Assembly: GCF_946481155.1 (NCBI RefSeq)
Contig: NZ_CAMLMK010000050.1
Span: forward strand, 1-20,914
Length of the DNA stretch: 20,914 nucleotides
Direction of reading: 5' to 3'
Origin: an uncultured Flavobacterium sp.
GTDB lineage: Bacteria > Bacteroidota > Bacteroidia > Flavobacteriales > Flavobacteriaceae
A program made the position numbers and the translations under genes. The number at the start of each line of letters is the position of its first letter. The first letter of the stretch is position 1. The notes under the pieces were generated by a model. That model was not told the DNA's origin and did not search any database. It saw only the letters and a list, made by a program, of their open reading frames with translations. Shown piece by piece: positions 15,618-20,914 of the stretch.

Positions 15618-16661
15618 TTATTCGTTTTCTTCAATAAGGTGCGATTTAGAATAATTGCGCCATTTCTCGATACAATCCTTAAAATCATCCGGAAGTTCGG
15701 TATCAAAACGCATCATTTCTCCGGTATTTGGATGAACAAAACCTAATGTTTTAGCGTGCAAAGCCTGTCTTGGCAAGGCTTTGAAACAATTTTCTATAAA
15801 CTGTTTGTATTTGGTAAACGTAGTTCCTTTTAAAATCAAATGACCACCATAACGTTCATCATTAAACAAAGGATGTCCTATGTGTTTCATGTGTGCTCTA
15901 ATTTGGTGCGTTCTTCCAGTTTCCAGAATGCAGGAAACCAAAGTTACATAACCAAAACGCTCTAAAACCTTATAATGCGTAATAGCAGGTTTGCCTATTT
16001 CAGGATCAGCAAAAACAGCCATTTGCATACGGTCTTTTAAGTGACGCGCCAAATTTCCTTCGATGGTTCCGCTATCATCAGCCACATTTCCCCAAACCAG
16101 TGCCACATATTCCCTTTCGGTAGTTTTAGCTTCAAATTGTTTGGCCAGATGTGTCATAGCGGCTTCCGTTTTGGCAATGACTAATAAACCTGAAGTATCC
16201 TTATCAATTCGGTGCACTAATCCCGGACGCTCACTGCTGTTCATTGGCAAATTCTCAAAATGAAAAGCCAGAGCATTTACCAATGTTCCGGTATAATTTC
16301 CATGTCCCGGATGCACCACTAATCCCGGTTCTTTGTTAACCAATAACAAAGCGTCATCTTCATAGACAATATTTAACGGAATATTCTCCGGAAGCACATG
16401 GTTTTCAAACGGCGGATGCGATAACATAATAGTCACCACATCAAAGGGTTTTACTTTATAATTGGATTTTACCTTAGCATCGTTTACAAAAATATTGCCT
16501 TCGGTAGCGGCATTTTGTATTTTATTTCGGGTAGCATTTGGTATTAACCCCATCAAATATTTGTCAATACGCAATAATGCCTGCCCTTTAGGAACTTCAA
16601 ATTTATAATGCTCAAATAATTCCTCGTCTTCTAAATCAATCGGCTCGATATTATTGTTCAT
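15618..16661 (-). CDS. RluA/RluD family pseudouridine synthase
   Basis: A protein of 347 residues. An N-terminal S4 RNA-binding domain covers about 28-80 (RIDKYLMGLIPNATRNKIQ). The PseudoU_synth_2 catalytic domain follows, with HRIDKDTSGLLV (150-161) holding the catalytic Asp153, then LETGRTHQIRAHMKHIGHPL. It isomerises uridine to pseudouridine in RNA; RluD acts on 23S rRNA, and this domain order fits RluD, though target sites cannot be read from sequence. I chose the ATG at 16661, which overlaps the end of the PASTA gene by 11 bases and implies translational coupling; a TTG nine codons earlier is unlikely. Confidence 0.93.
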   Translation of the reverse strand: MNNNIEPIDLEDEELFEHYKFEVPKGQALLRIDKYLMGLIPNATRNKIQNAATEGNIFVNDAKVKSNYKVKPFDVVTIMLSHPPFENHVLPENIPLNIVYEDDALLLVNKEPGLVVHPGHGNYTGTLVNALAFHFENLPMNSSERPGLVHRIDKDTSGLLVIAKTEAAMTHLAKQFEAKTTEREYVALVWGNVADDSGTIEGNLARHLKDRMQMAVFADPEIGKPAITHYKVLERFGYVTLVSCILETGRTHQIRAHMKHIGHPLFNDERYGGHLILKGTTFTKYKQFIENCFKALPRQALHAKTLGFVHPNTGEMMRFDTELPDDFKDCIEKWRNYSKSHLIEENE

Positions 16662-17280
16662 TTGGCAATTCTTCTGTTGGTTCAGCAACTACAGTACTAT
16701 CTGTTTCACTAGTAATTTCTTCTTCATAACTGGCTTTTCCATCACCTAAAACCAAATCGATTTTAGAAGATTTCAATACTCTGTCTCCGGGTTTTATATT
16801 TCTTCCTTTGTAGCGCATTTCTAAAACCATGTCTTTTCCAAGATTAGGAATATAGGTAATTGTACCTTCCTCAAGTCCTAATGCTCTCAATGTTGGCAAA
16901 GCCTCACGATAGGTTTTCTCAATCAGATTAGGAACCTTAACCGATGAAAACCCTGAACTGTTGATCTTAATATAAACTTTTCTTCCTTCTTTTACCTTAG
17001 CACCAGGCACCGGATCCTGCTGAACGACACTGTACTTAGGATAATCGCCTCTGTAATCAACACTGTCAAGCAATACGTAATCCAAATCCAATTCGTCTAA
17101 CTTCTCTTCCACCTGTTCTTCGGTGAGTTTTCTCAAATCAGGTACCGTAATTTCATTTCCATGATCGGTTGTAAAAGTCAACCAGTGCATAAAAAGATAA
17201 CCCAAAACGGCAATGATTAAAGCAGCAAGAAAAACCTGTGTAAAAAACACACGACTAGTAAGGTATTTACGTAAACTCAT
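16651..17280 (-). CDS. Membrane-anchored PASTA-domain protein without a kinase domain
   Basis: A 209-residue protein: short cytoplasmic N-terminus, one membrane helix (about 12-33), then two PASTA domains (about 44-108 and 113-180) outside the membrane and an acidic tail. PASTA domains bind peptidoglycan-type ligands in Gram-positive kinases and penicillin-binding proteins; here no kinase or transpeptidase domain is attached. The start at 17280 (MSLRKYL) is preferred over a TTG at 17328 because it is an ATG directly before the basic membrane-anchor start, and a promoter -7 motif lies just upstream. The gene overlaps the rluD-like gene and is divergent from ddl, a cell-wall gene, which suits a cell-wall role by context only. 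Confidence 0.9.
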   Translation of the reverse strand: MSLRKYLTSRVFFTQVFLAALIIAVLGYLFMHWLTFTTDHGNEITVPDLRKLTEEQVEEKLDELDLDYVLLDSVDYRGDYPKYSVVQQDPVPGAKVKEGRKVYIKINSSGFSSVKVPNLIEKTYREALPTLRALGLEEGTITYIPNLGKDMVLEMRYKGRNIKPGDRVLKSSKIDLVLGDGKASYEEEITSETDSTVVAEPTEELPNEQ

Positions 17281-17303
17281 AAATTTAATTTTTTCAAAGG
17301 TCA

Positions 17304-17311
17304 CAAAGATA
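17304..17311 (-). promoter_or_regulatory. Possible -7 element for the PASTA-rluD operon
   Basis: On the minus strand this reads TATCTTTG, an exact TAnnTTTG match, about 23 bases before the PASTA gene ATG. The upstream TTTG is only 14 bases away, shorter than ideal. Confidence 0.4.
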
Positions 17312-17352
17312 AAGCTATTTGGTTTCAAAAAAAATGATAATTTTGTTTAATG

Positions 17353-17405
17353 TAGCTCAGTCCCGGACTTATTTATAGGATTTGAGCTATGCCGATAGCT
17401 ATCGG
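17353..17405. repeat. Short palindromic repeat element between PASTA gene and ddl
   Basis: It contains a perfect 14-bp palindrome, CCGATAGCTATCGG (17392-17405), and next to it TAGCTCA (17353-17359) paired with TGAGCTA (17383-17389). The compact nested structure in an intergenic region looks like a REP-type element. I recall similar CGATAGCTATCG palindromes scattered in Flavobacterium genomes, but copy number cannot be checked here. It lies in the ddl leader. Confidence 0.5.
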
Positions 17406-17446
17406 GGCTAAAAAACAAATCGATTTTAAAATACAAACGCAACTAA

Positions 17447-18418
17447 ATGAAAAACATTGCCATCATCATGGGCGGCTATTCCAGCGAGTACAAAATCTCT
17501 CTTATTAGCGGTAACGTAGTTTACAAATTTTTAGATCAATCAAAATACAACGGATTTCGAATCCATATTTTCAAAGAAAAATGGGTTTATGTAGATGATG
17601 CAGACAACGAATTCCCAATTGACAAAAACGACTTTTCAATAACGGTGAACGGCAACAAAATCAGTTTTGACTGCGTTTTCAACGCCATCCACGGAACTCC
17701 GGGTGAAGACGGTTTGATGCAGGCTTATTTTGAATTGTTAAACATTCCGCAAACTTCCTGCGATTATTACCAATCGGCGTTGACATTCAACAAACGTGAT
17801 TTACTTTCTGTTTTAAAACCATACGGAATTAAAACGGCCATTTCTTATTATCTAAACAAAGGCGATGTAATCAACACTGCTGAAATTATCAACAAAGTAG
17901 GTTTGCCTTGTTTTGTAAAACCCAATAAAGCCGGTTCCAGTTTCGGGATTTCGAAAGTAAAAACCGAAACCGAATTGCCAACTGCCATCGAAACCGCTTA
18001 TAAAGAAGATAACGAAATTATCATTGAAAGTTTCCTTGACGGAACCGAAGTTTCAGTAGGTGTAATCAATTACAAAGGAGAAATTATTGTATTGCCAATC
18101 ACCGAAATTGTTTCTGAAAATGACTTCTTCGATTACGAAGCCAAATACCAGGGGAAATCTCAGGAAATCACTCCGGCAAGACTTTCTGACGAAATGACTC
18201 AAAAAGTAGGTGCTATTGCCAAACGTGCTTATGAAGTGTTGAAAATGAAAGGATTCTCCCGTTCTGAATTTATCATTGTCGATGGAGAACCACACATGCT
18301 CGAAATGAACACCATTCCGGGATTAACCACCGAAAGTTTGATTCCGCAACAGGCAAAAGCTGCCGGTATTTCATTGGAGGATTTGTTTACTAACGCTATT
18401 GAATTGGCATTAGCTTGA
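17447..18418 (+). CDS. ddl: D-alanine--D-alanine ligase
   Basis: A 323-residue ATP-grasp ligase that joins two D-Ala for peptidoglycan precursor synthesis in the cytoplasm. Landmarks are the N-terminal Glu14 in SSEYKISLISG, the NAIHGTPGEDGLMQ motif (79-92), the ATP-binding FVKPNKAGSSFGISKV (156-171), YQGKSQEITPA (234-244) and the metal/substrate motif EMNTIPGLT (286-294). In the motif usually written RVDF the protein has RSEF (272-275), so Glu replaces the usual Asp metal ligand; I believe this is normal for Bacteroidetes Ddl. Length is standard and the enzyme looks complete. The gene is divergent from the PASTA gene. The palindrome after it could act as its terminator. Confidence 0.97.
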   Translation: MKNIAIIMGGYSSEYKISLISGNVVYKFLDQSKYNGFRIHIFKEKWVYVDDADNEFPIDKNDFSITVNGNKISFDCVFNAIHGTPGEDGLMQAYFELLNIPQTSCDYYQSALTFNKRDLLSVLKPYGIKTAISYYLNKGDVINTAEIINKVGLPCFVKPNKAGSSFGISKVKTETELPTAIETAYKEDNEIIIESFLDGTEVSVGVINYKGEIIVLPITEIVSENDFFDYEAKYQGKSQEITPARLSDEMTQKVGAIAKRAYEVLKMKGFSRSEFIIVDGEPHMLEMNTIPGLTTESLIPQQAKAAGISLEDLFTNAIELALA

Positions 18419-18433
18419 TAAAAACATCTTTTT

Positions 18434-18475
18434 AAGCCACAGATTTAAAGGATTAATCTTTTAAATCTGTGGCTT
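18434..18475. repeat. 42-bp near-perfect palindrome after ddl, likely terminator
   Basis: Arms AAGCCACAGATTTAAA (18434-18449) and TTTAAATCTGTGGCTT (18460-18475) are perfect complements, and the 10-base centre contains the palindrome GATTAATC, so the whole forms one long hairpin with a single G-T wobble. A short T-rich tract follows (TATTTTTG). It may terminate ddl but is far longer than the other terminators here and looks like a dispersed intergenic element. Its inner 18 bases recur at 18743-18760. Confidence 0.7.
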
Positions 18476-18555
18476 TATTTTTGACATTTGTTAAGCAATT
18501 CTAAAACCATCCAATAAATTAATTATTTCATTAACTTTGTAAAAAAGAACGCAAT

Positions 18556-18756
18556 ATGATTGATTACAAACAACATATTACCATTAATTCAGAGATTCGA
18601 TTTGGTAAGCCTATCATTATTGGTACCAGAATTACAGTTTTTGATGTTTTAAACTGGTTAGCAAATGGAATGTCGTTTGATGAGATTATTACTGATTTCC
18701 CTGAATTAAACGAAAATCACATAAAAGCCTGTCTTGCCTACAGATTAATCTTTTAA
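18556..18756 (+). CDS. DUF433 protein, antitoxin-like, apparently C-terminally truncated
   Basis: A 66-residue DUF433 protein. The family pattern is clear: ITINSEIRFGKPIIIGTRIT (9-28), then VFDVLNWLANGMSFDEII and the helix NENHIKACLAY. DUF433 has a homeodomain-like HTH fold and usually pairs with a DUF5615 PIN-like protein as a presumed antitoxin-toxin module. The protein stops four residues after CLAY (RLIF), where relatives usually continue for about ten more residues, and no DUF5615 gene follows. The abnormal end is encoded within the 18-base copy of the upstream palindrome. It may still be functional, or be a relic of a module. Confidence 0.75.
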   Translation: MIDYKQHITINSEIRFGKPIIIGTRITVFDVLNWLANGMSFDEIITDFPELNENHIKACLAYRLIF

Positions 18757-18760
18757 ATCT
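18743..18760. repeat. 18-base partial copy of the ddl-distal palindrome
   Basis: GATTAATCTTTTAAATCT here is identical to 18451-18468 in the large palindrome. It overlaps the last codons and stop of the DUF433 gene. The match is AT-rich, so chance is not excluded. Confidence 0.5.
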
Positions 18761-18894
18761 TTAGTTTACAAAGATTTCCTCTCAACCTTGTAAATTTCAA
18801 CAAAGAAGGAATCTCATCTAGTGGAGCAAAGTTTAAAACCTTTACTTATCTATGTTAATACGGATTAAAACCTTAAGTCCACATTGTTAATATT

Positions 18895-19548
18895 TTATAT
18901 CTCTATTTTTCTTGCTATCCAATTTCCTTCCTTCGAATATTTCCAAATTCTCCAATGTTTATCTGAAATTTTAAATGGTAAATTTAATTTTAAATCTTCT
19001 ATAAATTCCTTTTCACATTGATGAATTTCCTCAAAAGGAAATGCAAACCAAACAGAAACAGTTGATTTTTCAGATATTCTCAAATACACTTGAGAATTTT
19101 TTAATCTAAAATCTATTTCTGGTATTAAGTCTTGATTTAATAATTCTAATTGTGTCTTAGGATCTTTAAAATAAAAATTCCATTTAAAATTTAATGAAAT
19201 AGGTCCAAGTGGATTTTCAGATAGTTGTTTATTGAATTCTAAAATTTCAAATCCTCTTTTTATCTGTCTATTAGTCAAATACCAACTCCAAGATTTTAGA
19301 TAGCCGTCATTTCTATATTTCGGAATTCCAAATTTTAGAATTATTTTAAACATAATTTGTGTAATCGAATATTTTTTTTCTTTCGATTTATATAACGTTA
19401 ATTCTACTTGCTCTTCATTAATTCTAGAAGCATATCTGTTCAAGAAGTCTAAAATTTTATCATAATTTTCTTTTCCATTTTTATTTTTTAATGTATGTGC
19501 CCCACCTGATTTAATTGGCAGCCCCTGATATGAGACAAATTTTTTCAT
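18895..19548 (-). CDS. Unrecognised 217-residue protein
   Basis: I do not recognise this family. It is predicted cytoplasmic: no signal peptide or membrane helix. It is rich in Lys, Ile, Trp and aromatic residues, with predicted mixed alpha/beta content. Notable segments are the Trp-rich GYLKSWSWYLTNRQIKRGFE (81-100), PISLNFKWNFYF, VSVWFAFPFEE and the terminal KHWRIWKYSKEGNW. The aromatic beta-strand segments recall small stand-alone immunity-type proteins, but I cannot name a family and do not claim that function. It is flanked by gene-poor DNA in the variable region after ddl. The unbroken frame with a good ATG supports a real gene. Confidence 0.75.
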   Translation of the reverse strand: MKKFVSYQGLPIKSGGAHTLKNKNGKENYDKILDFLNRYASRINEEQVELTLYKSKEKKYSITQIMFKIILKFGIPKYRNDGYLKSWSWYLTNRQIKRGFEILEFNKQLSENPLGPISLNFKWNFYFKDPKTQLELLNQDLIPEIDFRLKNSQVYLRISEKSTVSVWFAFPFEEIHQCEKEFIEDLKLNLPFKISDKHWRIWKYSKEGNWIARKIEI

Positions 19549-19891
19549 AAATATTACCTAACTGGTTTAGAATAAATATCTTCAATCCTCTTCAACATTC
19601 AAAGAAATTAACAAAACTTTGCCTCGTTTTTTAAACTAATCAAATATATAAATATTATCTTTCAAAAACATTTTCTTTCTACTTCTTCGAACAATAAAGC
19701 TTCTAAAAAACACACTCTTCTAAAAACTTTTTAACTTAGCAACTCACAAGCTGGAAACCTAAAAAGCAACTAACTTTTCTATAACGAAAATTTCCTAAGA
19801 ATTGAGAATCCTTTTTAGCAAAAACAATAAATAAGCTACAGAAAGAATTATCAATTATTGCTATATCTTTTAAAATAAACAGTTATTAATA
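19549..19891. other. Gene-free AT-rich stretch
   Basis: No coding frame is convincing. It is C/T- and A-rich with short direct repeats of CTTCTAAAAA near 19699-19730, too short to be meaningful. TATCTTTT just before the next gene (about 19864-19871) matches 7 of 8 positions of the -7 consensus and may be part of its promoter. Confidence 0.45.
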
Positions 19892-20692
19892 ATGAACTTA
19901 AGGCAACTACTAATTGTAATGCTCTTTCTTTCTGTTCCAACACAGGCTCAAAACACCGACAATCAAGAATTTGAAGTTCTCAATCAATCTAAGGAATGGC
20001 AATTAGAATTTCAGGACAAAGGGACTAAAAACTGGCAATCCAAATGGTTTCTGGACGGACTTCAGGCTACTGTTAAAAATTCCAAAGCCGGAATGCTTTT
20101 CAATGCCGGAGCAAAAGCAGCATCCGATTCGGATCATGCAGTTCTTTGGACAAAGGATTCTTTTAAGGGAAATCTAAAAATAGAATTCAATTTTACCAGA
20201 AAAGATGCTGCAACTAAATGGGCTGTCATTTTATACCTTCAGGCAACCGGTACCGGCATTGCTCCTTATGTTGAGGATATTTCAAAGTGGAATCACCTAA
20301 GAGAAATTCCGGCAATGAAAACCTATTTCAACAATATGAAAGCCCTGCATATTAGCTATGCTTCTTTTGAAAACGACAATACCAACAGCAAAAAAGATTA
20401 CATCAGAGTACGCCAATATCCTGTAGTTCCCGGACAAAATTTTAACACTACTACCGAAATCCCGAATCCTTATTTTGAAACCGGATTGTTCAAAACGGAT
20501 GAAACCTATAAAATTACAGTGATTAAAACCAATTCAAAACTCTATTTTAAAGTAGTTGGAAAAAACAGTTCCAAATTATTCTCCTGGAATCTTAAAAACC
20601 ATCCCGAACTTATTGAAGGTAGAATTGGTTTTAGACAAATGGCTACCCGGACAGCTTTATATAAAAACATTTCGATTTACACAATTAAGTGA
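19892..20692 (+). CDS. Secreted DUF1961 (YesU-like) protein
   Basis: A 266-residue secreted protein. Signal peptide about 1-20 (MNLRQLLIVMLFLSVPTQAQ). The rest looks like a concanavalin-type beta-sandwich of the DUF1961 family: HAVLWTKDSFKGNLKIEFNF (82-101), VILYLQATGTG (112-122), the WNHLREIPAMKTYFNNM helix (133-149), HISYAS (153-158), DYIRVRQYP (169-177) and EGRIGFRQMATR. B. subtilis YesU, a relative, lies in a rhamnogalacturonan-use cluster; the activity is not established. Here there are no SusC/SusD or glycoside hydrolase neighbours within the window. The sequence changes character abruptly right after its stop codon. Confidence 0.8.
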   Translation: MNLRQLLIVMLFLSVPTQAQNTDNQEFEVLNQSKEWQLEFQDKGTKNWQSKWFLDGLQATVKNSKAGMLFNAGAKAASDSDHAVLWTKDSFKGNLKIEFNFTRKDAATKWAVILYLQATGTGIAPYVEDISKWNHLREIPAMKTYFNNMKALHISYASFENDNTNSKKDYIRVRQYPVVPGQNFNTTTEIPNPYFETGLFKTDETYKITVIKTNSKLYFKVVGKNSSKLFSWNLKNHPELIEGRIGFRQMATRTALYKNISIYTIK

Positions 20693-20709
20693 GAATTTTA
20701 CAGAACTCG

Positions 20710-20914
20710 ATGCAGAACATCACGCGCTGGCCTTTTGCGGACGATCTGATTCACTGGTTGGACCGGTTTTGGGCCGTGCGGAGCCTGGGCGGGGCGATGG
20801 ATTCGATGTTCGTGGCGGCCGGACACGCCGACGCATGGATCGAGCAGGGCGCGAAGCCGTGGGATTTGGCCTCAATCCAGGTAATCACGGAAGAAGCCGA
20901 CGGCGTTTTTTTCA
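20710..20914 (+). CDS. Partial inositol monophosphatase/HisN-like phosphatase, foreign composition
   Basis: An open frame runs from here off the end of the window. The 68 encoded residues resemble the C-terminal half of inositol monophosphatase-family enzymes, including histidinol-phosphatase-like members. RSLGGAMDSMFVAAGHADAW followed by KPWDLASIQVITEEADGVFF matches the family's WD-x-A...EA-G metal-binding motif, with the metal-ligand Asp in PWDLA. The ATG at 20710 is not a credible true start: about 170 N-terminal residues of the family are missing. G+C by hand count is about 61% over 20711-20914, against about 35% in a sampled line just upstream, with high-G+C codon use. I read it as an internal fragment of a gene from another organism joined to this contig. 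Confidence 0.7.
   Translation, partial: MQNITRWPFADDLIHWLDRFWAVRSLGGAMDSMFVAAGHADAWIEQGAKPWDLASIQVITEEADGVFF

Noticed and set aside
18761..18894. Remnant of a DUF5615 toxin gene after the DUF433 gene
   Set aside because: No frame on either strand shows the expected N-terminal LLDENL-type motif or any other trace of the family.

Overview
The window reads as a low-G+C Bacteroidetes chromosome, most likely Flavobacterium or a close relative. The evidence is the mix of families (DUF3826, DUF4252, DUF4198, a PASTA protein next to an RluD-type synthase, a Bacteroidetes-type Ddl, a surface-type S41 lipoprotein), weak or absent Shine-Dalgarno sequences, several TAnnTTTG promoter -7 motifs, and T-rich hairpin terminators between convergent genes. 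The last ~200 bases do not fit: they are about 61% G+C by hand count and encode an inositol-monophosphatase-like fragment typical of a high-G+C organism. The contig end is therefore probably chimeric.

Layout. Bases 1-600 are gene-free leader. 601-4958 holds a same-strand group: mesX (DUF1852), mesD (folate-independent core methionine synthase), an SBF-like symporter and an Old Yellow Enzyme-type alkene reductase. Sampled lines of the symporter gene are clearly richer in G+C than the rest of the window. An Lrp/AsnC regulator follows at 5190-5651, then two hairpin terminators with no gene between them.

6118-10831 is the most interesting block. A soluble GAF-HisKA-HATPase-REC-HPt hybrid kinase is followed by a stand-alone receiver, a one-TM protein with a cytoplasmic HEAT-like domain, and a processive membrane GT2 polysaccharide synthase. 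All key phosphorelay residues and all GT2 catalytic motifs are present. The receiver has no output domain and the synthase has no PilZ domain. The simplest reading is a phosphorelay that acts by protein contact, through the HEAT protein, on exopolysaccharide synthesis.

11174-15564 holds envelope or secreted proteins (DUF4198, DUF3826, a TPR protein, DUF4252, an S41 lipoprotein), mostly single-gene units separated by shared bidirectional terminators. 15618-18418 is a housekeeping block: rluD and a PASTA-domain gene overlap on the minus strand and diverge from ddl across a short palindromic repeat.

18419-20692 looks like a variable region. It has a large perfect palindrome after ddl, a DUF433 gene that seems to lose its C-terminus inside a second copy of part of that palindrome, an unrecognised minus-strand gene, and a secreted DUF1961/YesU-like protein. 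The foreign fragment follows immediately.

No tRNA, rRNA, CRISPR array, transposase or integrase was found.
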